A stretch of DNA of 64,000 nucleotides, from contig CAKOXK010000004.1 in the NCBI GenBank assembly GCA_934130085.1, positions 39,083-103,082 on the forward strand. The letters run 5' to 3'. This DNA comes from an uncultured Clostridia bacterium. GTDB lineage: Bacteria; Bacillota; Clostridia; TANB77; CAG-508. The position numbers were made by a program, and so were the translations under genes. The notes under the pieces are model-generated. The model saw only the letters and a list, made by a program, of their open reading frames with translations, did not search any database and was not told where the DNA came from. Below, one piece after another: positions 15,961 through 24,065 of this stretch (its first letter is position 1; every line of letters begins with the position of its first letter).

Positions 15961-16098
15961 ATGAGTGCGAAAAATGTCGAAAAAAATGAAAACTTCATCA
16001 AATTCTACGAACTCTACAAATCCTTATTAAAGGACGGATATACAAAAGAAGAAATACTAATCATTATTAGGCAAGTCTTCAACAGGAATAACGATTAG
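15961..16098 (+). CDS. Small 45-aa helical protein at the head of element II
   Basis: ATG 15961 follows AGGGGAAAG. The product MSAKNVEKNENFIKFYELYK and on has a helix pattern with KDGYTKEEILIIIRQVF near its end, similar to short hairpin-helix proteins carried by integrative elements. The gene ends in an imperfect inverted repeat (CTAATCATTATT 16048-16059, AATAACGATTAG 16087-16098) shared with an opposing gene fragment. Function unknown. Confidence 0.5.
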   Translation: MSAKNVEKNENFIKFYELYKSLLKDGYTKEEILIIIRQVFNRNND

Positions 16099-16258
16099 TT
16101 TTTCAGATTCTAAAGCTTTATCAGGCTCTTGATAAAGCTTTTTATTATCCTTAACTAATTTGGCAAATAATTCAATATGTTCTTTTTTTATATCTTCATC
16201 TTCTTTTAATGCACCAATACTAACTAACGCTTCTTTTAAAGAAGAATTATCAAAAAGA
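16057..16258 (-). pseudogene. Truncated - strand gene fragment
   Basis: On the - strand a frame reads naturally as LFDNSSLKEALVSIGALKED, then DIKKEHIELFAKLVKDNKKL and IVIPVEDLPNND-stop. It loses its coding character near 16258, where + strand coding begins, and has no start signal. I take it as the C-terminal part of a broken gene of unknown family. Confidence 0.35.
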
Positions 16259-16261
16259 ACA

Positions 16262-16420
16262 GTTAAACTTTTAGAGTTAACCAGAAAAAAAGTAGACAAA
16301 TATGGCAATGAAAGAAAAATTTTAGATAAGTATTTTAGAGATTGTATAGATGATGAGAACTATATGATGGAATGGGAAAATTATCTAAATAAATTTGAGA
16401 TGGAATTAAATAAAGCTTAA
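16262..16420 (+). pseudogene. + strand gene fragment joined to the opposing fragment
   Basis: The frame reads RTVKLLELTRKKVDKYGNER, then KILDKYFRDCIDDENYMMEW and ends at 16420. The upstream part of the same open frame (16160-16260) is the complement of the - strand fragment and looks artificial. It is probably the 3' end of a gene lost by rearrangement. Confidence 0.35.
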
Positions 16421-16425
16421 TAGAT

Positions 16426-16462
16426 AGAGTATTGAAAACGATTCAATACTCTTTATTTTTTT
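16426..16462 (+). terminator. Terminator before the sigma factor gene
   Basis: AGAGTATTGAA (16426-16436) pairs with TTCAATACTCT (16442-16452), followed by a T-rich tract. Confidence 0.75.
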
Positions 16463-16499
16463 TACAAAATATGTTATATATAATGTAGAGGAGCGAGAA

Positions 16500-17420
16500 A
16501 TGAACAGAATTGATGAAAAAGAATTGAAGCAATTAATCACAGAATTAAAAAGTAGTAATAACAAAGAAGCATTTGAAACACTATATAAGAAGTATAATAA
16601 ACTTGTATATAGAATTGCTTTCACAATATTAAAAAACAAAGAAGATTCAGAAGATATTGTGCAAGCAGTATTTTCAAAGATTTATTCATTACCAAAGGAC
16701 AAACTTCCTATTGATAATATTGCTACCTGGATTTATTCTGTAACGAAAAATGAATCCATAACTTTATATAGAAAAAGAAAAAATACAATTGATTTAGATA
16801 GTATGTATGAAATAGCAGATTCAGATAATGAAATCAATAGAATTGTAGATCAAGATAGATATAACAGAATATTGAGTAGATTAAACGATAAAGAAAAAGA
16901 AATTGTTTCATTAAAAATACTAACCAATTTAACATTTGAAGAAATTGCTAAAATACTAGGTCAACCAACAGGAACAGTAAAGTGGAGATATTATAAGTCA
17001 ATTCATACTTTAAAACTTCTATTTAGTAATTTAGGAATGTTTATTGTTACATTAGACATTGGATTAAAAACAATGTTTGTTACAAAAGATGAAATAAACA
17101 TTGAACAAAGTAACAATATAGAAATAGAAGATAATACAAAAAATCAGCAAGAAGATAGTCAAGCCAGAACGGAATCAGAAATGCAAGATACAAATAAAAG
17201 TATTAATAAAGAGGAACAAGAAGCTACAAAAGATATTAGTAACCAGGAGAATGAAACCAAAGAAGAAATACAAATACCAGTTAATGAACCAACTAACTAC
17301 ATAAATAATTATAGCATTGGTATATTAGCTGTTTCAGGTATATTTTTATTATTTACAATAATTTTTTTAATAAATTTTATAAAATACCAACTAAAACGAA
17401 AAATAAAAGCGTCTAAATAA
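16500..17420 (+). CDS. ECF-type sigma factor with C-terminal membrane anchor
   Basis: 306 aa. Sigma region 2 is at about residues 20-90 (AFETLYKKYNKLVYRIAFTI, EDIVQAVFSKIY) and region 4 at about 125-180 (DKEKEIVSLKILTNLTFEEI, GQPTGTVKWRYY helix-turn-helix). Unlike ordinary ECF factors it continues with a roughly 90-residue acidic Glu/Asn/Gln-rich linker and one transmembrane helix (about 275-297), ending in a basic tail. Such an architecture would tether the sigma factor to the membrane. GAGGAG precedes the start. The next gene, 24 bp on, also encodes a membrane-anchored protein, a likely sensing or anti-sigma partner by position; no anti-sigma domain is recognised. Confidence 0.85.
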   Translation: MNRIDEKELKQLITELKSSNNKEAFETLYKKYNKLVYRIAFTILKNKEDSEDIVQAVFSKIYSLPKDKLPIDNIATWIYSVTKNESITLYRKRKNTIDLDSMYEIADSDNEINRIVDQDRYNRILSRLNDKEKEIVSLKILTNLTFEEIAKILGQPTGTVKWRYYKSIHTLKLLFSNLGMFIVTLDIGLKTMFVTKDEINIEQSNNIEIEDNTKNQQEDSQARTESEMQDTNKSINKEEQEATKDISNQENETKEEIQIPVNEPTNYINNYSIGILAVSGIFLLFTIIFLINFIKYQLKRKIKASK

Positions 17421-17444
17421 TAGAATTGTTTTTAGGAGGTACAA

Positions 17445-18467
17445 ATGAACAAAAAAATATTAAAAATAATAGGCGTAGTAGTAATAGTATTTATAATTAT
17501 TATAGGAACTGTATATTTAATAGATTTAGACAGAATGAGAAATAATAAAAAAGTTTTATTTAGCACTTGGGGTTTTGATTATACAAATCCAGAAAATACT
17601 TATTTGGAAAGCAATCCAGAAAATGAAATACAAACTAATACAATAGTAAACAATGTAGATCATATTAATAAAAAATTAAAAATTGAAGAATTACCAGAAG
17701 ATTATAGTTATATTCAAGCTATACAAGATAAATGTGTAATTTCTTCACAGGGGTTAAAAGTTTATAATAAAGATGAATTAGATACTTTTTTGAATAAAGT
17801 AAATAAAAATGAGCCATATTCTATAAGAACTATAAATTATACAGTTGAAGGCGATATGATAATTACAGATGTAAGCTTTGAAGGCAATAATGTTTTTTCA
17901 ACTTGCTGTGATTGGACTAGAGATAAGTTTTCAAGCAAAGAAGATAGGACATATAGATATGGAAAATTCTCAAAACTTGTAACAGAGCAAGCAAATGGAT
18001 TTACATATATTTTATTACAAGATAGATTAGAAGGCGATTTAGAAGAAGTTACTGTTACATACTATAAGGATAATGCAAAAAGTATAAATAATTATCAATT
18101 TAATTATTTACTTAATGTCGAAAAAAGTAATAAAACTGAAATAACTAAAATAACACAAGGAGAATTAGCAAAGAAATATGATTATAACATTTACTATTAT
18201 GGGTTAGAAAATGTAAAAGTTAAACTTGATAATATAGAAATAGATCTAAAAGAAGCATTATTAAATAATAAAGTAACAATGGAGCAAATCATTGAACAAG
18301 CTGAAAAAGATAAAGATAATGAAATTATAAATGCAGATATGTATAAAGAGGGTGGAACAATGATTTATTGGTATGGAGCATATACTATCATAAAAAGCCA
18401 TTCTTTAGATGGAAATAAAGATGTATACATTGGAATACCAGAAATGACATTAAATAATGTTAAGTAA
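17445..18467 (+). CDS. Membrane-anchored extracytoplasmic protein with DUF4362-like region
   Basis: 340 aa. An N-terminal helix (about residues 5-26) anchors it. The exported part contains YIQAIQDKCVISSQGLKVYN and SIRTINYTVEGDMIITDVSF, which resemble DUF4362, then KFSSKEDRTYRYGKFSKLVT. The last 80 residues end in MIYWYGAYTIIKSHSLDGNK. AGGAGGT lies 6 nt before the ATG. It immediately follows the anchored sigma factor and probably shares its transcript, so it may be a target or a sensor of that factor; this is inference from position only. Confidence 0.7.
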   Translation: MNKKILKIIGVVVIVFIIIIGTVYLIDLDRMRNNKKVLFSTWGFDYTNPENTYLESNPENEIQTNTIVNNVDHINKKLKIEELPEDYSYIQAIQDKCVISSQGLKVYNKDELDTFLNKVNKNEPYSIRTINYTVEGDMIITDVSFEGNNVFSTCCDWTRDKFSSKEDRTYRYGKFSKLVTEQANGFTYILLQDRLEGDLEEVTVTYYKDNAKSINNYQFNYLLNVEKSNKTEITKITQGELAKKYDYNIYYYGLENVKVKLDNIEIDLKEALLNNKVTMEQIIEQAEKDKDNEIINADMYKEGGTMIYWYGAYTIIKSHSLDGNKDVYIGIPEMTLNNVK

Positions 18468-18496
18468 GAAAGTATAAATTGGTATGAAAAATCAAG

Positions 18497-18533
18497 AAGT
18501 AGAAAGAGATTGATTATCTTTTTCTACTTTTTA
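18497..18533 (+). terminator. Terminator of the sigma factor operon
   Basis: AAGTAGAAAG (18497-18506) pairs with CTTTTTCTACTT (18518-18529), followed by T residues. Confidence 0.65.
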
Positions 18534-18550
18534 CACTTTTTATCTTTTTA

Positions 18551-18579
18551 TTGTAAAATATGTTAAAATATAGTATACT
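18551..18579 (+). promoter_or_regulatory. Promoter of the RpoA-CTD-like gene
   Basis: TTGTAA (18551-18556), 17-bp spacer, TATACT (18574-18579). Confidence 0.5.
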
Positions 18580-18596
18580 ATTAAAAGGTGGTTATT

Positions 18597-18821
18597 TTGA
18601 GTGAAGTATTAGAGAAGAATATAGATATATTAAAATTAAACAATGAAACAGTTACTATATTAAAGAAGCATAGAATTACTAAGATAGAAAGTTTAGCAAA
18701 TAAATCAAAAACAGATCTAAAAAAATTAGGTCTTATGGGTTATCAAATCTCTGAAATAGAGTTAAAGCTTCAATTAGAAGGTTTAGACTTAAATGGAAAT
18801 TACAAAACAAAAATCAGATAA
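18597..18821 (+). CDS. Stand-alone RNA polymerase alpha C-terminal-domain-like protein
   Basis: 74 aa from TTG 18597, chosen because AAAAGGTGG ends 6 nt before it. Residues 8-70 follow the alpha-CTD/helix-hairpin-helix pattern: IDILKLNNETVTILKKHRIT, then SLANKSKTDLKKLGLMGYQI and LQLEGLDL. In RpoA this domain contacts UP elements and activators. A free copy on a mobile element next to a sigma factor could bind DNA at promoters; that role is inference. No N-terminal assembly domain is present. Confidence is good for the fold and low for the function. Confidence 0.65.
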   Translation: MSEVLEKNIDILKLNNETVTILKKHRITKIESLANKSKTDLKKLGLMGYQISEIELKLQLEGLDLNGNYKTKIR

Positions 18822-18891
18822 AGTACAAATTGAAAAATATTTGTATTTTTTTAAATACCAATATACTACAAATAGGAGTACAAGTATTATT

Positions 18892-18960
18892 ATGAGTGTA
18901 AAAGAATTTAAAACAAAAATAAAAAATTATTTTGATATTAAGGAGTTAATGAAAGTATGA
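18892..18960 (+). CDS. 22-aa leader-like ORF overlapping the next start
   Basis: MSVKEFKTKIKNYFDIKELM-KV. ATAGGAGTA precedes the ATG by 13 nt, and its TGA overlaps the next ATG (ATGA). It may serve translational coupling for the following gene, or be its former N-terminus. Confidence 0.35.
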   Translation: MSVKEFKTKIKNYFDIKELMKV

Positions 18961-19280
18961 AATATCACGCTAAAAAAGATACAATTTATACATTGACGAG
19001 ATATGAAAGAAAATCTATTGAGAAATTAAGAAAAATCTCAATACTGAAAAAAATCCCTTTTGAAGAATGGACTATATTGGAACTTAAAGATATGATAGAA
19101 GAGTATGAATTATATTTTAGACTTTCTAAAATATTTGATGAACCAGTAAGCTTATATCAGTTTTTGTATTCTGGAATTTATGAAGAGAAATCTCTTTACG
19201 AAGAGTTGAAGTCAGAGAAGTTAAAATCAAATGAATTTGAATCAAAGAAACTTAAATCTATAAAATTGAAGAAAAATTAA
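18957..19280 (+). CDS. Small basic helical protein of unknown function
   Basis: 107 aa, start overlapping the previous stop (ATGA). Residues 1-80 look like a compact helical domain (TLTRYERKSIEKLRKISILK; EEWTILELKDMIEEYELYF). The final 25 residues are a Lys/Glu/Ser repeat (SEKLKSNEFESKKLKSIKLK) of period 5-10. No family is recognised. It ends six bases before a terminator hairpin and lies in the small-protein string before the recombinase. Confidence 0.55.
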   Translation: MKYHAKKDTIYTLTRYERKSIEKLRKISILKKIPFEEWTILELKDMIEEYELYFRLSKIFDEPVSLYQFLYSGIYEEKSLYEELKSEKLKSNEFESKKLKSIKLKKN

Positions 19281-19285
19281 TTCTT

Positions 19286-19315
19286 AAAGAGTAGTTTAAA
19301 CTATTCTTTTTTATT
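19286..19315 (+). terminator. Terminator after the 107-aa protein gene
   Basis: AAAGAGTAGTTT (19286-19297) pairs with AAACTATTCTTT with one wobble, followed by T residues. Confidence 0.65.
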
Positions 19316-19433
19316 TACATAACTTTTTGCAAAAAGTTTGCAAAATTCTGCAGTATACTTTAATTAAATATTGTGTTAAAGTATGTTTAACCAATAAAAA
19401 CCTTAAAAACTCCAAATTATTTGGAGGTATAAA

Positions 19434-19607
19434 ATGCAATTTAAGTTAAACAAAATAATAAATTCGGAAGAACTAAAGAACAATAAATATTTTAAAGGAA
19501 GCGTAGAGATTGCTTTACTTAATGCACTATATAAAGAAAAAGAAATTGATGATAGAGAATATAGGGAAATTAAAGACAAAATAAAAAAAACGTATAATCT
19601 ATTTTAA
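19434..19607 (+). CDS. 57-aa accessory protein upstream of the serine recombinase
   Basis: TTGGAGGT 7 nt before ATG 19434. The product has KGSVEIALLNALYKEKEIDD and REYREIKDKIKKTYNLF at its C-terminus. A related sequence (NGSIEITLLNKLFKNKLRNE) lies in the same position upstream of the truncated recombinase at 28.8 kb, so this small gene and the recombinase travel as a pair. The helical hairpin with an Ile/Leu-Tyr-x-x-x-x-Ile pattern resembles SHOCT-type small domains. A role in recombination directionality or regulation is possible but unproven. Confidence 0.65.
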   Translation: MQFKLNKIINSEELKNNKYFKGSVEIALLNALYKEKEIDDREYREIKDKIKKTYNLF

Positions 19608-19694
19608 ATCTATCATTTTTTTCAAAAATAGTGTATAATAGATTTAATTTGATTAACGTATTCCCTTTATTTCTCTATCAGTTAGGAGGAATAA

Positions 19695-21410
19695 ATGGAA
19701 GTTAAGACAATGGAAGTCAAGAAAATTCAAAAAATTGAAGGACGTATTGACAGAGTAACTGGAGCAAGAATAACAGAAAGGCTAAGAGTAGCACCTTATT
19801 GTAGAGTAAGTACGGATTCAGAGGAACAGAAAAATAGTTATAATTCTCAATTAAAGTATTATCAAGAACTTATAACAAGAAGACCAGAGTGGGTATTCGT
19901 AGATATATATGCAGATGAAGCTATATCTGGAACACTTGATTATAAAAGAACAGATTTTATGAGAATGATTAATGACGCACTTAATGGAAAAATTGACTTA
20001 ATTATAACTAAATCAATATCAAGATTTGCAAGAAATACATTAGATACATTAAAGTACGTTAGAATGTTAAAAGAAAAGAATATAGCTGTTTTATTTGAAG
20101 AAGAAAATATTAATACTCTTGAAATGTCAGGAGAGTTACTTTTAACAATTTTAAGTTCAGTTGCTCAACAGGAAAGTGAAAATATTTCAGAACACGTTAA
20201 GCTTGGCATAAAAATGAAAAGAGAAAGGGGAGAACTTGTAGGTTTCAATAGATGTCTAGGATATAAGGCTAATTATGAAACTAATACTCTAGAAATCGTT
20301 GAAGAAGAAGCTGAAATTGTAAGATATATCTTTGATAGATATATTCAAGGAGCAGGCTCTACTGTAATTGCAAGAGAGCTAAATGAATTAGGTAAAAAAC
20401 CTATAAAGGGGAATAAATTTCAAGAATCTTCTATTAGAGGAATAATAAGAAATGAAAAGTATAAGGGAGATGTGCTAATGGGAAAAACATTTACCATTGA
20501 CGCAATTTCTCATAAAAGAGTAAAAAACTATGGCGAAGAGGATATGTACTATATTGAAAATCATCACGAACCAATAGTAAGCGTAGAAACTTATACTAAA
20601 GCACACGAAATACTAGAAAAAAGAGCAAAAAATAGAAGATTAGGACGAGGAAAAGGATTTGAAAGATATAGTAGAAAATATGCTTTTAGTAGTATGATTT
20701 ATTGTGGTTGCTGTGGAAAATATTATACTAGAAGAAATTGGAACTCTGGAACACATAATGCTAAAAGAGTATGGCAATGTACTAATCTAGTAAAAAAAGG
20801 AAAAGATTTATGTCCTAAAAGTAAAGGAATACCTGAGGAAATTTTAGAAGAATGTTTTTTAGAAGCTTATAAGTTATTAGTAAACAATAATAGTGAAATA
20901 ATTGAAGCTTTTATTAGCAATATGGAAACAACTTTAAATGAAATTGGTAAAGATGGGATTTTAGAAAAGATAGATAAAGAGATAGAAAAGCTAAATTATA
21001 AAATGAATAATTTGGTAGATATGAAACTAGAAGAAACTATTACCAATGACCAATTTGAAGCTAAAAGAATAAAAATAGCAAAATCATTAGAGAAAAAACA
21101 AAAACAAAGAGCTGAAATAGAAGACGAAATTCAAAATGAAGAAGCTATTAATCTTAGATTAGAAAAGTTTAAAAACATATTTGCTAATAGAACTATATTA
21201 GAAGAGTTTGATAGGGAAGTATTTGAATGTTTAATTGAAAAAATTATTATAGGAGAAGAAAAGGAAGATGGAACGTATGATCCTTATACAATAAAATTTA
21301 TTTGTAGAGGAGATTCAAATTCACAATCTATGTTCCTAAGTAGCAATCAAGGTAACTCATCTATGTCCCTAAGCGACCAACCAGCCATGTGGAGTGTTGT
21401 GCGTTGCTGA
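19695..21410 (+). CDS. Large serine recombinase (integrase)
   Basis: 571 aa. The resolvase/invertase catalytic domain spans about residues 30-175, with the nucleophile in YCRVSTDSEEQ (Ser39) and downstream ITKSISRFARNT. A recombinase domain follows (about 195-300: GYKANYETNTLEIVEEEAEI, EKYKGDVLMGKTFTID). A zinc ribbon comes next (CGCCGKYYTRR, WQCTNLVKKGKDLCPKS) and then a coiled coil (about 410-480), as in TndX/Bxb1-type integrases. GGAGGAAT precedes the ATG. The last codons run into an rlmD-like tail in another frame (tail C, 21386-21448), as expected for an integrase gene abutting its attachment site. It looks complete and functional. Confidence 0.95.
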   Translation: MEVKTMEVKKIQKIEGRIDRVTGARITERLRVAPYCRVSTDSEEQKNSYNSQLKYYQELITRRPEWVFVDIYADEAISGTLDYKRTDFMRMINDALNGKIDLIITKSISRFARNTLDTLKYVRMLKEKNIAVLFEEENINTLEMSGELLLTILSSVAQQESENISEHVKLGIKMKRERGELVGFNRCLGYKANYETNTLEIVEEEAEIVRYIFDRYIQGAGSTVIARELNELGKKPIKGNKFQESSIRGIIRNEKYKGDVLMGKTFTIDAISHKRVKNYGEEDMYYIENHHEPIVSVETYTKAHEILEKRAKNRRLGRGKGFERYSRKYAFSSMIYCGCCGKYYTRRNWNSGTHNAKRVWQCTNLVKKGKDLCPKSKGIPEEILEECFLEAYKLLVNNNSEIIEAFISNMETTLNEIGKDGILEKIDKEIEKLNYKMNNLVDMKLEETITNDQFEAKRIKIAKSLEKKQKQRAEIEDEIQNEEAINLRLEKFKNIFANRTILEEFDREVFECLIEKIIIGEEKEDGTYDPYTIKFICRGDSNSQSMFLSSNQGNSSMSLSDQPAMWSVVRC

Positions 21411-21448
21411 CATTAAAAGATACACCATATTATATGGGTGTATGTTAA
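21386..21448 (+). other. attR-like rlmD tail C overlapping the recombinase 3' end
   Basis: In the frame opposed to the recombinase the DNA reads HVECCALLTLKDTPYYMGVC-stop, an rlmD C-terminus with no upstream domain. It begins exactly where the recombinase C-terminus loses family likeness. Confidence 0.65.
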
Positions 21449-21592
21449 TTAATATATAAAATTTATAAAAAATATAAGGAAAAGTTAAAGAGAATCCTAA
21501 AAATATGCTTGAATTTGAACTATGCTTAAAAACTAGAGTTTATGTTAGGTTTATTAATGAAAAAATAGTTTAAAGCTGGAGGTTAATAATTA

Positions 21593-22057
21593 ATGGATAT
21601 AAAATTTGAAACAAACGATTATAAATTTAATGTAAGAAGTTCTTGTATTATTAAAGATAAAGAACATAACAAAGTTCTTTTAACAAATATGAGGGCAATA
21701 ACTGACCATGAAGCATTTTTATTGCCAGGAGGAAGACTTGAAATATTAGAAAATTCTGAAGAGGCTATTAAAAGAGAAATTGAAGAAGAATTAAATATAA
21801 AATTAGATTACAAATTAATATCTGTTGAAGAGAATATTGTAAAATCTAATAAGTTTCATATGCTCGAATTTGTATATTGTGCAGAAATTGATAATTTCGA
21901 TAGTATAGAATGTTTAGATGATGGTTGGGATAAATTTAAAATAGTTGAAATTAAAGATATTGATAATATTGATATTAGACCCAAGACAGTTAAGGACTTA
22001 ATAAAAAATGATACTTATACAAATGTTAGTCACAATGTAAATTATGATTGGGCTTAA
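21593..22057 (+). CDS. NUDIX hydrolase
   Basis: 154 aa. The NUDIX box lies at about residues 46-68: GGRLEILENSEEAIKREIEE then ELNI. The Gly before the final aliphatic residue is Asn, which is tolerated in this clade. GCTGGAGG precedes the ATG at 9 nt. The N-terminal FNVRSSCIIKDKEHNKVLLT is typical of ADP-ribose or nucleoside-phosphate type NUDIX proteins, but the substrate is unknown. It is the first gene of element III and appears intact. An open fragment without a start follows at once. Confidence 0.85.
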   Translation: MDIKFETNDYKFNVRSSCIIKDKEHNKVLLTNMRAITDHEAFLLPGGRLEILENSEEAIKREIEEELNIKLDYKLISVEENIVKSNKFHMLEFVYCAEIDNFDSIECLDDGWDKFKIVEIKDIDNIDIRPKTVKDLIKNDTYTNVSHNVNYDWA

Positions 22058-22303
22058 GAAAATGAAATTGAATTAATAATTATATCATCACCCTATAAAA
22101 TATACTTATTCTTTAGTAAGGAGATATTTTCCCTTGTTTCATGGAGTGATTATGAATTAAAGGAGTCAACTCAATGGGAAAAATATGAAATAGAAATAAG
22201 AGAAAATGAAAATATTTCAGAGTTAATTGAAAGTTACATAAAAGATTTTGAAAAATATATTGTTAAAGCTATAAGTGAATACTTAAAAAATTTAAATATT
22301 TAA
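22058..22303 (+). pseudogene. C-terminal gene fragment without a start
   Basis: The frame after the NUDIX stop is open for 81 codons with natural coding character (SLVSWSDYELKESTQWEKYE; ELIESYIKDFEKYIVKAISE) but has no start codon or ribosome binding site. It is probably the 3' end of a truncated gene. Family not recognised. Confidence 0.45.
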
Positions 22304-22374
22304 TAAAATTATATATAACTCTTGTTAAGAAAATAGCGATTTTAATAGTAAAATAATAATTTTCGGAGGTAATA

Positions 22375-22719
22375 ATGGATAGAGAATTTGCTGAAAAATG
22401 GTTGAATAAATTAAAAGAATATTGGTTTAATAAAGATATAGAAAGTTCAGTTTCCTTATTTACTAAAACAACTTTTTATCAAGAAACACCATTTATGGAT
22501 CCATATACAACACTTGATGAAATAAGAGAAGAATGGCAACATATAAAAAATGAACACATACAAAATATAGAACTCAAAATACTAGCCATAGATAATTATA
22601 CTCTTATTGCACAATGGATATTAAAACAAAATAATAACAATTTTGATGGTATTTATGAAATAAAATTTAATGAAAATTTAGAGTGTATTTATTTTAAAAG
22701 TTGGGAAATGATGAAATAG
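22375..22719 (+). CDS. NTF2-like / SnoaL-type small protein
   Basis: 114 aa with CGGAGGT upstream. The order is helix (EFAEKWLNKLKEYWFNKDIE), then SVSLFTKTTFYQETPFMDPY, IREEWQHI and strands ending LIAQWILKQNNNNFDGIYEI. This is the cone-shaped NTF2-like fold used as a small-molecule pocket or dimer domain. The catalytic role cannot be assigned. It is intact between two broken genes. Confidence 0.7.
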   Translation: MDREFAEKWLNKLKEYWFNKDIESSVSLFTKTTFYQETPFMDPYTTLDEIREEWQHIKNEHIQNIELKILAIDNYTLIAQWILKQNNNNFDGIYEIKFNENLECIYFKSWEMMK

Positions 22720-22743
22720 AATATTTACAGAAGGGTGATTAGA

Positions 22744-23560
22744 ATGCTAGATAATTTTGAAAGTATAAGTCCGACAGCAATTTTAACTTCATATCCTAGA
22801 ACATTTACAGATATTCCTTATGAAAAAGATATATATAAATGGCTAACGGAGAATTGCAATGAAAATGTAAAACTAAATAAGATGTTAGCACCTGAAATAG
22901 AAGCTAGATATAAATTAACAAACAAAATACTAGATGAATTAGGAACAAATCAAATATTAGAACTTGCAGCAGGTTATTCATCAAGAGGCTTAATATATTC
23001 GCAAAAGGGATATAACTATGTCGAAATGGATTTAGAAAGCGTATCTAAAAATAAAATTATTAAATGACATTGATTGTATAAATAATAATTTACATATAAC
23101 AAGTGGAAATGCACTAAATTATGATGATTATACAAAATGTAGTAAATATTTTGATTCAAATAAAAAGTTAGCAATAATAAATGAGGGATTATTGAGATAC
23201 TTAACTTTTGATGAAAAGAGAGTTGTTGCTACAAATGTTTATAATTATTTAAAAAGATATAACGGAGTTTGGATTACTTGTGATATAACACCTAAAAAAT
23301 TCATTCAAAAACAAGATGAAATAATGCCAGATTTTAATAACAATCTGAATACTATAACTTCAAGAAATGACCTAAAAGATAGATTTAGAGATATTGAGCA
23401 TATAGAATCTTTCTTTGGAGAGATAGGTTTTAAAAATATAGAAGTTCATAAATTTATTAAAATGAAAGATGAATTAAAATCGTTTGATATATTGAATATA
23501 GATAAAAATCAATATGATGAGTTATTAGAAAATGCTATTGTAGCAATTCTAAAAATATAA
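22744..23560 (+). pseudogene. LCM-like SAM-dependent methyltransferase, frameshifted
   Basis: The first frame (to TGA 23065-23067) carries LTSYPRTFTDIPYEKDIYKW and the SAM motif NQILELAAGYSSRGL. The second frame carries on from about 23050 with NDIDCINNNLHITSGNALNY, then NEGLLRYLTFDEKRVVATN and GVWITCDITP. Together they give one protein of about 270 aa of the leucine-carboxyl-methyltransferase-like group. The break is a one-base indel in the A-rich run near 23045-23060. AGAAGGG lies before ATG 22744. As written the enzyme is cut in its Rossmann core and dead. Confidence 0.75.
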
Positions 23561-23738
23561 GTTAAAATTTTAATTGATAGTTTTAGTAATTCATTATTTA
23601 TAGCTAGGGAAAACCTAGCTTATTTCATGCTTTCTTTCGGCTGTAAAGCTTATAATATCGGTAATTGGATGGGTTGCGAATAATTTATAATATGATATAA
23701 TTTGTCTAAAATACAAAATAAAGAGGAGTAATTCAAAA

Positions 23739-24019
23739 GTGAAACATTATATAATTGTAAAATTCAATCAAAATGTAAAAAAGAAAAACTGATTAATCCT
23801 ATTAAAGAGCTATTTCAAAAGGCAAGGGATATTAAAGAAATAATAAAAGTTGATATATATGAATCAAATATGGATTTGTCTAATAGATATGATTTAATGA
23901 TAAAAATGGATTTAAGTAAAAAAGCTTTAGAAGAATTTGATAATGGTGAAATTCATAAAGAATGGAAAGAAAGTTTTGGAAAAGATATAATGAACAAGAC
24001 AATATTTGATTGCGATTAG
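23739..24019 (+). pseudogene. Dabb (stress-responsive alpha/beta-barrel) family gene, frameshifted
   Basis: GTG start after GAGGAG. The first frame reads MKHYIIVKFNQNVKKKN and stops at 23790-23792. The next frame, entered in the AAAAAAGAAAAA run just before, reads LINPIKELFQKARDIKEIIK and YDLMIKMDLSKKALEEFDNG through HKEWKESFGKDIMNKTIFDCD. The joined product of about 93 aa matches the Dabb layout. A one-base change in the A-run would restore it. Between 23561 and 23738 there is only a small hairpin (AGCTAGG/CCTAGCT near 23602-23620). Confidence 0.7.
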
Positions 24020-24065
24020 TAGTCATTACATAAAATAAGAATATAGGAAAAGGGGGAAAACAACA

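Larger units (their letters stand above)
15486..21448 (+). mobile_element. Serine-recombinase element II, about 6 kb
   Basis: Bounded on the left by rlmD tail B and on the right by tail C, inside which its own recombinase gene ends. Contents in order are a promoter and 45-aa protein, opposed gene fragments, an ECF sigma factor, its membrane partner, an RpoA-CTD-like protein, two small proteins, a 57-aa accessory protein and a large serine recombinase. There are no conjugation genes, so it would be an integrative but not self-transmissible element. Boundaries are inferred from the tails. Confidence 0.6.

Noticed and set aside
19695..21410. Conjugative transposon
   Set aside because: No relaxase, coupling protein or type IV secretion genes occur anywhere between the rlmD tails; only an integrase and cargo are present.
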